A stretch of 48,126 nt of DNA, from contig JAFZAL010000085.1 of the NCBI GenBank assembly GCA_017557195.1, forward strand, positions 1-48,126. The letters run 5' to 3'. The stretch comes from Thermoguttaceae bacterium. Lineage in GTDB: Bacteria > Planctomycetota > Planctomycetia > Pirellulales > Thermoguttaceae. Position 1 is the first letter of the stretch; each line of letters begins with the position of its first letter. The notes beneath the pieces were generated by a model. That model made no database searches. It saw only the letters and a program-made list of their open reading frames with translations, and had not been told where the DNA came from. Shown here piece by piece: positions 33,919 to 42,888 of the stretch. Position numbers and translations under genes: made by a program.

Positions 33919-36639
33919 TTACTCGTCTTTATTCGACAGAGTAACCTGAACGGACTTGGTCAGGTATTTCTTCGCGACGGCTTTGACCTGGTCAAGCGTA
34001 ACGGCGTTGATGCGGTCGGCGGATCCCTTTTGGTATTCCGGACCAAATCCGAGAATTGTATCGACAGCCGCCTGTGACGCCTGCTCGCTGGCAGTTGTGT
34101 TGTCCTGGGCTTCCATGGCAATAATCATCTCTTTGGTCTTCTCAAATTCTTCTTCGGTAATCGTTCCCGCCTTTGCTTTTTCGATGTTCTTGCGAATTCG
34201 TGCAACAACTTCGTCAACGGCGTCCGGGCGAGTTTGGGCGACTACGGTGAAGTATCCGGAACTGATTCCAGCCATACGAATTCCGTGAACGCTGTAGACC
34301 AGCCCAGCGCCGCGCAGTTCCGGGAAAAGCCAGCCCCCAGGGTAGCCGCAGCCGGCAATAATTCCGTTGAGAACGTACATCGCGTTGTAATCTTCAACGT
34401 CGACCATGGACGGACATTCGTACCCGATGAGAATCATAGCTGTCGTCTTTTCCGTCTTGACGTGTTTGACAACCGATTCTTCAATCGTGTTGGGGAGGTC
34501 GTAGGAAACAACGGGACGAGCAGTTTGCTTGAGGTTTCCAAAGAGCTTTTTCGCCTGCGCGACAGCGTCTTCGGTGGAAATGTCTCCGAAAATCGCGACG
34601 ACCATGCCGTCCGGCTGAACGTACGTTTGATGATACTTTTTGACGTCGTCGAGCGTCAAGTTGGAAACGGACTCAATCGTTCCGCCAACGATGTGACTAA
34701 ATGCGCTGGTCTTGGGCAGAGCGTTGAAGAATGCGTCTCGAGCTTCGGATCGCGGGTCGGCTTTCTTTCTCTGAAGAAGACCGATTGCCTGAACTTTCAG
34801 CTTGGCGAATTCGTCTTCCGGGAACGTCGGACGGAGGAAACATTCCGCCAGAATTGCCGACGCCTTGGGGAAATCCTCTTTGAGCGTCAGGATGCTGCCG
34901 GACGTTGTGTTGCGGGCAGACGTGCAGCCGATTGTTCCGCCGATAAGGTCGAAATACTCGGCAATTTGAGCGGCGGTCATGCCCTTGCAGCCCTTCTCAA
35001 ACATGGAGGCGGACAGCAGACTCACGCCAGCGTTTTCCGGCGTCTCGACAACGGCGCCGCCTTTAACGTAAACCTGCATCGAAACCAGCGGCAAGTTGGG
35101 AATCTGCTTTGTCAAAACAGTTACGCCGTTATCCAGCGTAAGCTGTTTGATGGGAGAATTGACCGCGTCAGCCGCGCTTTGCGTCGCTTTTTGAGATTTA
35201 CCCAACGGGGTAATAACGACTTTATTGAATCGTTCCGGAACGAGGTATTTTCTGGCAACGCGCTGAACGTCCTGCGCCGTTACCTTTTTAATCTGTTCAA
35301 CGTAGGTGTTGTCGAACAGCGGGTCTCCGGTGGCGATATAGGACTGCGCCAGGTTGTCCGCCTGCGCCTGAATCGTCTGAAGACCGAAAATCTGCTCGGC
35401 GACTTTCTGCTTTTTGGCTTTCTCGAGCAGTTCTTCCGGAATAAGAACGTCGCGCATCTTGTAGATGTCGGCAATGACCTGATCGACGACGGCGGGATAG
35501 TTCTCTTCCGTCAGCGACATCTGAACGGCAAACATGCCCGGCGCGTAGTTGGGCGTGGAACTGGACGCGCCAATCGACAGCGCCAAGGGGTTGTCCATGC
35601 AGTATTTTTTGACCAGCAGGGAACTTGCGCCCTCTGCCAGAACGTAGTCGAGAATGTCCAGCGGGTACATGTCGGGTGAATCGATGCTGACCGTCGGCCA
35701 GAAGACGGTAACATCGAAAGTCGCGCCGTCCATCTCTCTAACCGCCAGGCGCGGAGAAACCTGCTCCGGTTCCCGTGGAACGACAATTTCGGTCATCTTG
35801 CCGCGGGGCGTTCCCTCGTAATTCTTGCGAACGCGTTCGAGAATTTCGTCCGTTTTAACGTCTCCGACAACGACGAAAATCTGGTTGTTGGGAATGTATC
35901 GCTGTTTATAGAAGGAAATGATGTCGTCATTGGAAGCGCGCTGCAAGACGTCCAAATATCCAATAACCGGCAGACGGGCAGGATGCTTTCGATAGTGGGT
36001 TTCAGAAATCATCTTCCACATAACCCGGGCGCGGCTGGCTTCGCCGTCTCGAAGTTCCTGCTGAACAACCTGCAGTTCCCGATTGAATTCGCTGGGATTA
36101 AAGATGATATGCTGCATTTCGTCCGCGATAATGTCGACAGCCTTGATGACGTCTTTGGACGGGCAGTCGATAAAGTACGCTGTAACATTGATAGACGTAA
36201 AGGCGTTGGTAACGCCGCCCATGCGGTCTACCATGTCTTCCGTTTCCGCTTCGGTTCTCGTCGCCGTAGACCCGCCGGAAACAACGTGTTCAAGAACGTG
36301 GCTCAAACCGGCGCCCAGATGTCCGGTTTCGTTCATGCTGCCGGTGTTTTGAACAAAGCAGCGAACCGTTGCGTTGGGCGCAGTATGGTTTTCCTGAATA
36401 AGAATCGTCAAACCGTTGGACAGTTTTGCCATCGTCAAACCGGGTTGAAGCGTTTCGCGGCTGAGAACTGTCAGAGGTTCAGTGGCAGGCGCAGAAGATG
36501 AAGTTGAATTCATAGCAGAGGGGGTAGTTAGTGGTGAAGATTGAGCGAACGCGTCGCTAAAAGTAAACATCGTCAACAAGCCGAGAGTCAGCAGGGCAAG
36601 CCGCGACGTCCAGGCGTTGGAAAGGAATTGAATGGACAT
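33919..36639 (-). CDS. Exported M16-family zinc peptidase, two-domain
   Basis: A 906-residue protein with a signal peptide (cleavage near DAFAQ, residue 33). The first M16 domain has the inverted zinc motif HVLEH at 114-118 (H-x-x-E-H) after GHLGAGLS, and a downstream Glu in QVVQQELRDGEA as third ligand. A second M16-like half (about residues 490-900, LDNGVTVLTKQIPNLPLVSMQVYVKGG) lacks the HxxEH motif and is presumably the inactive partner, as in pitrilysin-type and processing-peptidase-type enzymes. It should degrade or process peptides in the periplasm. It is convergent with GH5 and divergent from the oxidoreductase gene. No Shine-Dalgarno sequence is evident. Confidence 0.93.
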   Translation of the reverse strand: MSIQFLSNAWTSRLALLTLGLLTMFTFSDAFAQSSPLTTPSAMNSTSSSAPATEPLTVLSRETLQPGLTMAKLSNGLTILIQENHTAPNATVRCFVQNTGSMNETGHLGAGLSHVLEHVVSGGSTATRTEAETEDMVDRMGGVTNAFTSINVTAYFIDCPSKDVIKAVDIIADEMQHIIFNPSEFNRELQVVQQELRDGEASRARVMWKMISETHYRKHPARLPVIGYLDVLQRASNDDIISFYKQRYIPNNQIFVVVGDVKTDEILERVRKNYEGTPRGKMTEIVVPREPEQVSPRLAVREMDGATFDVTVFWPTVSIDSPDMYPLDILDYVLAEGASSLLVKKYCMDNPLALSIGASSSTPNYAPGMFAVQMSLTEENYPAVVDQVIADIYKMRDVLIPEELLEKAKKQKVAEQIFGLQTIQAQADNLAQSYIATGDPLFDNTYVEQIKKVTAQDVQRVARKYLVPERFNKVVITPLGKSQKATQSAADAVNSPIKQLTLDNGVTVLTKQIPNLPLVSMQVYVKGGAVVETPENAGVSLLSASMFEKGCKGMTAAQIAEYFDLIGGTIGCTSARNTTSGSILTLKEDFPKASAILAECFLRPTFPEDEFAKLKVQAIGLLQRKKADPRSEARDAFFNALPKTSAFSHIVGGTIESVSNLTLDDVKKYHQTYVQPDGMVVAIFGDISTEDAVAQAKKLFGNLKQTARPVVSYDLPNTIEESVVKHVKTEKTTAMILIGYECPSMVDVEDYNAMYVLNGIIAGCGYPGGWLFPELRGAGLVYSVHGIRMAGISSGYFTVVAQTRPDAVDEVVARIRKNIEKAKAGTITEEEFEKTKEMIIAMEAQDNTTASEQASQAAVDTILGFGPEYQKGSADRINAVTLDQVKAVAKKYLTKSVQVTLSNKDE

Positions 36640-36785
36640 GTTTTTCTCTTATAAAGGGTTAAACTGATACAATATAATTATTTGAACTACTTATAATTAT
36701 ACACGAAAACAATATATAATGATACGTCAAAAAACCCCTATTTGTTCTTTTTTATCCAAAATAGAAGGGAAAAGTGAGAAAAGAG

Positions 36786-36961
36786 GCTGTAGGGAGTAGG
36801 GAATAGGGAGTAGGAAGTAGTTTTTGAGTTGCTAGCTGTTAGCTCCTGGCTATTAGCTTGGACGTTCGTGGTTCTTAGCGGTAATATTTAACGCTGGAAG
36901 CTAAAATCACAAAGCTAACAGCTAGCGGCTAGCAGCTAAAAGCTCATCTCCCCCCCTATTC
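36786..36961. repeat. Nested heptad element (GGGAGTA outside, GCTNNTA inside)
   Basis: Outer left GGGAGTA/GGGAATA units (36790-36819) face an outer right CCCCCTATTCC (36951-36961). The inner left (36830-36869) is GCTAGCT/GTTAGCT/ATTAGCT with period 7, and the inner right (36898-36945) is AGCTAAC/AGCTAGC/AGCTAAA. The two dialects are arranged in mirror order around a centre near 36885. Confidence 0.87.
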
Positions 36962-36978
36962 CATTTAAAAATCGATTT

Positions 36979-36987
36979 TGATATAAT
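36979..36987 (+). promoter_or_regulatory. Extended -10 promoter for the Gfo/Idh/MocA gene
   Basis: TGA followed by TATAAT (36982-36987), preceded by A/T-rich sequence; no good -35. It lies about 75 bases upstream of the start codon. Confidence 0.45.
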
Positions 36988-37061
36988 AAATGAAAATTAA
37001 TAATTAGAGCGTTGTTTAGATTGCCATCAAAGACGCTTTCCCTTCCTTTAACCCTGTAAAA

Positions 37062-38543
37062 ATGATCATGACTGTCAAGAGAAAGATTTCCAGACGAGAT
37101 TTCGTTAAAGCCAGCGTCGTCGTTGCCGGCGCGGCGGTTTGTCCGTTGTTTATTTCGTCCGAGGCGTTTGGAGCGAACGACCGCCTTCGCGGGGCCGTTT
37201 TGGGCGTTGGCGGTCGCGGAAATCATCACGTTCAGGCGTTTTCCAAAATTGACGGCGTTGACATCGTCGGAACAGTTGACGCTGATTTGAATCGCGCCAA
37301 CAGCGCCGCTAAATGGGTCAAAGAAAAAATGGGGAAAGACTGTGGCGCCGTTCAGGACGCCCGCAAGATTTTTGACGACAAAAACATCGATTTCGTTTCT
37401 ATCGCGACTTGCAACCACTGGCATTCTTTGCTGGGTATTTGGGCGGCGCAGGCGGGAAAACACGTCTACGTCGAAAAGCCATGTTCGCAAAACCTCTTTG
37501 AGGGCTGTCAGCTGGCCGCGGCGATGAGAAAGTACAACGTCTGCATTCAGCACGGAACGCAGCGTCGCTGCGACTTTGGAATCAAAAAAGGCGCAGTCGC
37601 CTGGGCAAAGGGAATGTTCGGGAAGCCGATTGCCGTCAAGGCGTTTGCCAACCGACCTCGCAATCCCATGCCGTTCCTTCCAGACGCCCCTGTCCCGCAA
37701 AACATCGATTGGGATTTGTGGGTCGGTCCGGCGGCAATGGTTCCCTTTAGCGAACGATACGTCCCGTACAACTGGCATTGGTACTGGAATTTTGGCAACG
37801 GAGAAATCGGCAACAACGGCGTTCATTACTTTGACGTCTGCCGAATCGGTTTGACGCAGCTTTTCCCCGATCTCAAATTCCCGAAAAACGTCGTCTTTTT
37901 CGGAACGCGAACGGTTATCGACAAAGAGCATAATTATAAGGACGCCGCGGAAACGCCAACCGTCATGCTGGGAATTTGCGACTTTAACGGGATTCCGCTC
38001 ATTTTCCAGTCCTGCAATTTGAGAAATCGCAACAATGAAAAATGGAATCCGCGAGAAGTCGGCTGGTTTGTTACAGAAGACGGATACATTCAAGGCTCGA
38101 CGTTCCATTCCAACAGTGGAAAGACGGAACCCGTCAATATTGACTGCGAAGCTCTCAACCCCGGCGACATCTTCCAGAACTTTATCAACTGCGTTCGCGA
38201 CAATACGCCGGACAAACTCAACGCGCCGATTACCGAAGGGCATTTCAGCGCCGGAATTTGTCACTTGGGCAACGTCTCCTATCGTTCCGGGTCAACAGCG
38301 CCGCTGAGCGCCTGCCGCGAAGCCGTCGGAAACAATCCGATTATGCAGCAGACGATTGACGAAACGCTCGAAAACGTCCAGTTCTGCCTGCCGGAACTTG
38401 ACCTCAACAAAGACGTTTCCTGGACGCTGGGCAAAAAGATTTCCATCAACAACGACACGTTCCAGATTGACGGCATGCCGGACGCCAACGCGCTGCTGAC
38501 TCGTCCGCAGCGCACGCCGTTTATCGTTCCGAAAATTGAATAA
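37062..38543 (+). CDS. Tat-exported Gfo/Idh/MocA-family oxidoreductase
   Basis: A 493-residue NAD(P)-dependent oxidoreductase of the glucose-fructose oxidoreductase/inositol dehydrogenase/MocA type. The N-terminus has a twin-arginine signal, SRRDFVK (10-16), followed by a hydrophobic stretch and AFGAND, so it is exported folded with its cofactor, as in many planctomycetes. The Rossmann motif is AVLGVGGRGNH (45-55). The catalytic-Lys motif EKP lies at 138-140 (HVYVEKPCS), preceded by NHWH (118-121). The C-terminal domain carries the family's aromatic NWHWYWNFGNGEIGNNGVHYFD. Start could be ATG 37062 or ATG 37068. Substrate unknown; probably a sugar or cyclitol, in keeping with the glycosidases upstream. 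Confidence 0.93.
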   Translation: MIMTVKRKISRRDFVKASVVVAGAAVCPLFISSEAFGANDRLRGAVLGVGGRGNHHVQAFSKIDGVDIVGTVDADLNRANSAAKWVKEKMGKDCGAVQDARKIFDDKNIDFVSIATCNHWHSLLGIWAAQAGKHVYVEKPCSQNLFEGCQLAAAMRKYNVCIQHGTQRRCDFGIKKGAVAWAKGMFGKPIAVKAFANRPRNPMPFLPDAPVPQNIDWDLWVGPAAMVPFSERYVPYNWHWYWNFGNGEIGNNGVHYFDVCRIGLTQLFPDLKFPKNVVFFGTRTVIDKEHNYKDAAETPTVMLGICDFNGIPLIFQSCNLRNRNNEKWNPREVGWFVTEDGYIQGSTFHSNSGKTEPVNIDCEALNPGDIFQNFINCVRDNTPDKLNAPITEGHFSAGICHLGNVSYRSGSTAPLSACREAVGNNPIMQQTIDETLENVQFCLPELDLNKDVSWTLGKKISINNDTFQIDGMPDANALLTRPQRTPFIVPKIE

Positions 38544-38544
38544 A

Positions 38545-38629
38545 GTTAGGCATTAGGCAATAGGCAGTAGGCAGTAGTGGTTCGCTTTCGGCGAATTACT
38601 ATTCCCTATTCCCTACTCCCAATTCCCTC
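38545..38629. repeat. Heptad-arm element (GGCAGTA left, TATTCCC right)
   Basis: Left array GGCATTA/GGCAATA/GGCAGTA, core TTCGCTTTCGGCGAA, right array TATTCCC/TACTCCC. Left and right are different dialects. The same combination recurs at 40036-40118. Confidence 0.84.
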
Positions 38630-38649
38630 ACCCAATTAACCCCTCAACC

Positions 38650-40047
38650 ATGACACGCACCATCACAACTATTGTTTTTGCTTTGTTTATCTCGCTGACG
38701 ACGGCTCTGTTTGCTGACGAGGCGATTCAAGTCGTTAATTTTACCAACGGGACGGAAATTGATTACCCGGTCGCGCTGCTGCGAGGGCGTCTTTCAGACG
38801 AATCGTCAACGGAAATTGTCTGTACAAATTTATCGTCGCCCAAAGCGTCCCGGCAGATTCACGGCGACGCCTGGAAAGGACAGTTCAAAGTCCTGACTGA
38901 ACTCGTTCCGGGAGAAAACGAACTCGAACTGACAAGCGGAGAACATAAAACGACTCTGAAACTGAACTACAAAAAGAACTCCAATCCGCTGGTTGTCCGT
39001 ATGATATATATGACGGACTCAACCGGCGACACGGCGTTTCAAACGCCGTATGAAAACGACCCGCAGAATTACAAAGGTAAGCTCGATACGGCGTTGAAGC
39101 TGATGCAGTGCTTTACCGCAGAAACCATGAACGACGCCGGTTTGGGAAGAAAAACGTTCAATCTGGAACTGGACGAAAACGGCGATGTAATCGTTCACGT
39201 CTTCAAAGGGGAGAAGACGATGGAAGAATACGCAGATCTTTCTGATCACGAATGGTACGTTAAGGTCTATCAGGAAATTTCAAATGACTTCCCGTGGTAC
39301 AATGGGAAAAACCTCGTCATTCCCGCCTATACGCGCTTTGATTCCGAAACCAAAAGGGCAAAATGTCACACAGCGTTGGGCGGCGGAAGTCTGGCTCTGT
39401 TTGGATCGGGCTGCATGTATACTTGGCCGGATTCTCTCGACGGCGTTGTCAAGGCGTTTACAGACTCTACGCCTGTTGATAAAGAACGTTTCCATGACGA
39501 CACCGCTTATCGTTCCGTTTACTGGGCGGCGGCGTCAACGACAATCGGCGCGGCTTTGCACGAGTTGGGACACACTTTCGGGCTGCCCCATTCCAACCAG
39601 CCGCGCGACATCATGACCCGCGGAATCGACCATCTCAACCGCTTTTTCGTCATGCGGGAAGCTCCCAGCCGATACAATCGCGATTGGCTGGAAAACATGG
39701 ATGACCGAGCCGCCAACTGGTCGCTCATTTCCGCAGCCGCGCTGAACGTCTGCCCGTTCTTCCAGGACGAAGCGCCGACTGAGAATCAGGGAAGGGTTAG
39801 TCTGCAAATTGTCGACGACGGGAAAGCCGTTGAGGTCGAGGCGGAAAACGGCATCGCCTATTTCGGCGCCATGTCTGACGGACATCGCCAGTTTTTCGTT
39901 GCCCCACAACCGGGTCAGGAACTGCCCAAACAGATGCGATTCACCGTTGAGGAACTCAAAGACAACGTCAAAAATTTCAAAGACGGTATGGAACTTCACG
40001 CCATTGACCGATACGGAAAGACGAGAAGCGTTCGTATTAGGCAATAG
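38650..40047 (+). CDS. Secreted metzincin-like metallopeptidase, paralogue 1
   Basis: A 465-residue exported protein (signal peptide MTRTITTIVFALFISLTTALFA, cleavage about residue 22). An N-terminal beta domain (about 25-110) precedes a zinc-peptidase domain with the full metzincin motif HELGHTFGLPH at 304-314 and a candidate Met-turn IMTRGIDHLNRFF from 321. The combination of HELGHTFGLPH, DIM and LNRFF resembles the putative metallopeptidase family known from fungal YIL108W-like proteins (Pfam Metallopep); this is recognition, not a search result. The catalytic Glu is Glu305. The next gene is a close tandem paralogue. The last codons and the TAG stop (AGG CAA TAG) are heptad repeat sequence. 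No Shine-Dalgarno sequence; AACC precedes the ATG. Confidence 0.82.
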   Translation: MTRTITTIVFALFISLTTALFADEAIQVVNFTNGTEIDYPVALLRGRLSDESSTEIVCTNLSSPKASRQIHGDAWKGQFKVLTELVPGENELELTSGEHKTTLKLNYKKNSNPLVVRMIYMTDSTGDTAFQTPYENDPQNYKGKLDTALKLMQCFTAETMNDAGLGRKTFNLELDENGDVIVHVFKGEKTMEEYADLSDHEWYVKVYQEISNDFPWYNGKNLVIPAYTRFDSETKRAKCHTALGGGSLALFGSGCMYTWPDSLDGVVKAFTDSTPVDKERFHDDTAYRSVYWAAASTTIGAALHELGHTFGLPHSNQPRDIMTRGIDHLNRFFVMREAPSRYNRDWLENMDDRAANWSLISAAALNVCPFFQDEAPTENQGRVSLQIVDDGKAVEVEAENGIAYFGAMSDGHRQFFVAPQPGQELPKQMRFTVEELKDNVKNFKDGMELHAIDRYGKTRSVRIRQ

Positions 40048-40118
40048 GCAAGAGGCAGTAGGCAGTAGTTTTTAAATTCGCCGAAGGCGAATTACTATTC
40101 CCTATTCCCTACTCCCTC
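40036..40118. repeat. Heptad-arm element overlapping the end of paralogue 1
   Basis: Left array GGCAATA/GGCAAGA/GGCAGTA starts inside the coding sequence and supplies its stop. The TTTTTAAA stretch and core TTCGCCGAAGGCGAA match those at 9001-9022. Right array TATTCCC/TACTCCC. Confidence 0.85.
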
Positions 40119-40140
40119 ACCCAATTAACCCCAACTAACC

Positions 40141-41544
40141 ATGACACGTTATATTACAACTATCGTTTTTGCTTTATTCATCTCGTTGGCATCGGCTCTG
40201 TTTGCTGACGAGGAAATTCAAGTCGTCAATTTTACCGACGGGACGGAAATTGACTATCCGGTCGCGTTGCTGCGCGGGCGTCTGTACGACGAAACCGCTA
40301 CGGAAATCGTCTGCACGAATTTGTCGTCACAAAAAGCGTCTCGACAGATTCACGGCGACGCTTGGAAAGGACAGTTCAAGGTTCTTGCTGAACTCGTTCC
40401 GGGGGAAAACGAACTCGAACTGACAAGCGGCGACTATAAAACGACTCTGAAGCTGAACTACAAAAAGAACTCCAATCCGCTGGTTGTCCGCATGATTTAT
40501 ATGACGGATTCGACGGGCGACACGACTTTTCAAACGCCGTATAAAAACGACCCTCAAAATTTCAAGGGCAAACTCGATACGGCTTTGAAGCTGATGCAGT
40601 GCTTTACGGCAGAAACCATGAACGATGCCGGATTGGGCAGAAAGACGTTTAATCTGGAACTGGACGAAAACGGAGACGTAATCGTTCACGTTTTCAAGGG
40701 GAAGAAGACCGCAGAGGAATACGGTTCCGTTTCCGATGAAGATTGGTTCGACATGATTTCTGATGAAATTTCGCCTCGGTTCCCGGGTCATTCTGGACGC
40801 AACCTCGTCATTCCCGCTTATACTCGCTTTGATTCCAAAACCAAAAAGGCGAAATGTCACACAGCGTTGGGCGGCGGCTGGCAGGCTCTGTTTGGCTCGG
40901 GTTGCATGTATACGTGGCCGGACTCACTCGACGGCGTCGTCAAAGCGTTTACGGACTCTACCCCCGTTGACGGCAAACATTATCATGACGATTCCGCCTA
41001 TCGTTCCGTTTACTGGGCAGCGGCTGCAACGACAATCGGCGCGGCTCTGCACGAGTTGGGACACACCTTCGATCTGCCGCATTCCAATGAACCGCGCGAC
41101 ATCATGACCCGCGGAATCGACCAGCTTAACCGTTTCTTTGTCATGCGGGAAGCCCCCAGCAAAGAAAACGACGATTGGCTGGAAAACATTGACGATGAAG
41201 CCGCCAATTGGTCGCCCATTTCCGCCGCGGCTCTGAACGTCAACCGGTTCTTCCAGGACGAACCGCCGATGGACGATGAAGGGGAAGTCAACATTCAGCT
41301 CACCGACGACAATCAGACCGTTAAACTCGAAGCGGAAAACGGCATCGCCTTTTTCGGCGTCGCGTCCGGCGAAGATAGACAGCTTTACGTTGCGCCACTA
41401 CCCGGTCAGCCTCTGCCTAAACAGATGAGTTTTTCTTTAGACGAACTCAAAGACAGCTGCGAGGAATTCAAAGGCGACTTGGAACTTCACGTCATTGATC
41501 GGTACGGGAAGACGGAGGGAATTCATATCAAGATTAGGGAATAG
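40141..41544 (+). CDS. Secreted metzincin-like metallopeptidase, paralogue 2
   Basis: A 467-residue paralogue of the preceding gene, same length and domain order, with long identical stretches in the N-terminal domain and around the active site. Signal peptide MTRYITTIVFALFISLASALFA. The zinc motif is HELGHTFDLPH: Gly after HTF is replaced by Asp, so this copy is H-E-x-x-H-x-x-D-x-x-H rather than the usual metzincin H-E-x-x-H-x-x-G-x-x-H (Asp in place of Gly is known in some families, for example snapalysin-type). Met-turn candidate IMTRGIDQLNRFF is kept. Divergence is greatest in the variable segments GSVSDEDWFDMISDE and in the C-terminal third. The final codons AGG GAA TAG belong to a heptad array of a different dialect from that of paralogue 1. 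Confidence 0.82.
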   Translation: MTRYITTIVFALFISLASALFADEEIQVVNFTDGTEIDYPVALLRGRLYDETATEIVCTNLSSQKASRQIHGDAWKGQFKVLAELVPGENELELTSGDYKTTLKLNYKKNSNPLVVRMIYMTDSTGDTTFQTPYKNDPQNFKGKLDTALKLMQCFTAETMNDAGLGRKTFNLELDENGDVIVHVFKGKKTAEEYGSVSDEDWFDMISDEISPRFPGHSGRNLVIPAYTRFDSKTKKAKCHTALGGGWQALFGSGCMYTWPDSLDGVVKAFTDSTPVDGKHYHDDSAYRSVYWAAAATTIGAALHELGHTFDLPHSNEPRDIMTRGIDQLNRFFVMREAPSKENDDWLENIDDEAANWSPISAAALNVNRFFQDEPPMDDEGEVNIQLTDDNQTVKLEAENGIAFFGVASGEDRQLYVAPLPGQPLPKQMSFSLDELKDSCEEFKGDLELHVIDRYGKTEGIHIKIRE

Positions 41545-41624
41545 GAGTTAAAGGCAGTAGGCAATAGGCAGTAGGCAGTAGAGGTTTTTAAACTATTGCC
41601 TCTTGCCTACTGCCTACTGCCTAA
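41533..41624. repeat. Heptad-arm element overlapping the end of paralogue 2
   Basis: Begins GGGAATA inside the coding sequence, followed by GGCAGTA/GGCAATA units (41553-41580). The middle is GAGGTTTTTAAA without a GC core; right array TATTGCC/TCTTGCC/TACTGCC to 41622, just before the umuC start. Here the arms match. Confidence 0.84.
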
Positions 41625-41628
41625 AATC

Positions 41629-42888
41629 ATGCTCTTCGCTCTGGCTGACTGTAACAGTTTTTACGCGTCGTGCGAGACGGCGTTCAAGCCGTTTTTGCGC
41701 GGACGCCCTGTTATTGTCCTGTCGAACAACGACGGGTGCGTTGTCGCCAGAAGTCGGGAAGCGAAGCAACTCGGAATCGCCATGGGCGCGCCGTTTTTCC
41801 AGATTCGGGAATTCTGCCGAGCCAATCGCGTTGCCGTCTTTTCTTCAAACTACGCTCTTTATGGCGACATGAGCCAGCGGGTTATGCAAACCTTGGCATC
41901 AACAGTTCCGGAAATTGAGCAGTACTCTATCGACGAGGCGTTTTTGAATCTGACGGGAATGCGAAACGTTACAACGGCGTTCGCCGAGTCTATCGTTGAT
42001 CGCGTCAAGCTCTGGACGGGCATTCCGATTTCGATTGGAATCGCCCCAACCCGAACGCTGGCAAAAGTCGCCAACCGTCAGGCGAAAATGGACGGCATGA
42101 AAACCTGTCTTCTTCTGGACGAATCCAAGCGAATCGACGTTCTGAAACGCTTTCCGGTAGAAGAAGTCTGGGGCGTTGGACGTCAGCTGTCCGTCAAGCT
42201 GGAACGTATGGGAATCCAGTCGGCATTCGACCTCGCCCAGCAAGACCCGGTTCAAATCCGCAAACGATTCACCGTTATTCAGGAGGCGATGGTTCGAGAA
42301 CTCAACGGGGAAACCTGTCTGGGCAACCAGCAGTCCCCGCCGACGGCGAAAAGCATTCAGACGTCTCGTTCGTTTGGCAAGCCGCGATACGAGTTCGACG
42401 CGCTTTCTTCCGCAATATCGACGTTCGTTTCCCGCGCGGCGGAAAAGCTCCGGGAGCAAGGGCAAGTCGCCCGCGCCGTTGACGTCTATATTCGCACCAG
42501 CCCATTTCGACCGGTGGCGCAATACTCTGCGTCAACCGTCGTTCCGCTTGGACGCCCCACCAGCGACACGCTCTTGCTGACTCAAGCGGCTCTTGACGGT
42601 CTTGCCAAAATCTTTCAGCCCAACTACGCCTATCAGAAAGCGGGAATCATTCTTATTGACTTGTCCTCCGCCGCTGTCAACAGAGCTCAGCTAACCTTTT
42701 TCGACGACCCGGAAGAACTGGAACGCCGCGCCGGACTGATGAAAACTCTCGACCGGCTCAACGAAAAATTCGGCCGCAGCTCTGTCATGACGGGAACTCA
42801 GCTTCTGGACGACTCATGGAAATCCGTTCAGCAAAATTCGTCTCCCCGATACACGACCGAATGGGACGATCTGCTGGTGGCGAAGTAA
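41629..42888 (+). CDS. umuC: Y-family DNA polymerase, UmuC type
   Basis: A 419-residue translesion polymerase, the catalytic part of a Pol V-like enzyme. ATG 41629 (MLFALADCNSFYASCE) is the conserved family start; the upstream in-frame ATG at 41596 is repeat-derived. The palm has ALADCNSFYASCE (first metal-binding Asp), LSNNDGCVVARS and YSIDEAFL (second Asp-Glu pair). The helix-hairpin-helix EEVWGVGRQLSVKLERMGI and the little-finger domain follow, ending in the UmuC-type tail (RSSVMTGTQLLDDSWKS). No umuD is adjacent and no LexA-type operator was recognised nearby. There is no Shine-Dalgarno sequence; heptad units end five bases before the ATG. Confidence 0.94.
   Translation: MLFALADCNSFYASCETAFKPFLRGRPVIVLSNNDGCVVARSREAKQLGIAMGAPFFQIREFCRANRVAVFSSNYALYGDMSQRVMQTLASTVPEIEQYSIDEAFLNLTGMRNVTTAFAESIVDRVKLWTGIPISIGIAPTRTLAKVANRQAKMDGMKTCLLLDESKRIDVLKRFPVEEVWGVGRQLSVKLERMGIQSAFDLAQQDPVQIRKRFTVIQEAMVRELNGETCLGNQQSPPTAKSIQTSRSFGKPRYEFDALSSAISTFVSRAAEKLREQGQVARAVDVYIRTSPFRPVAQYSASTVVPLGRPTSDTLLLTQAALDGLAKIFQPNYAYQKAGIILIDLSSAAVNRAQLTFFDDPEELERRAGLMKTLDRLNEKFGRSSVMTGTQLLDDSWKSVQQNSSPRYTTEWDDLLVAK

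Larger units (their letters stand above)
36640..37061. other. Divergent intergenic region
   Basis: About 420 bases between the M16 and oxidoreductase genes. It holds the nested heptad element (36786-36961), an extended -10 promoter (36979-36987) and an A/T-rich stretch (36660-36730) that presumably contains the M16 promoter. No gene is seen. Confidence 0.5.

Noticed and set aside
34234..35679. 481-codon plus-strand open frame
   Set aside because: Antisense to the M16 peptidase gene, which has the zinc motif and signal peptide.
36936..38264. 442-codon minus-strand open frame
   Set aside because: Antisense to the Tat-exported oxidoreductase; no family resemblance.
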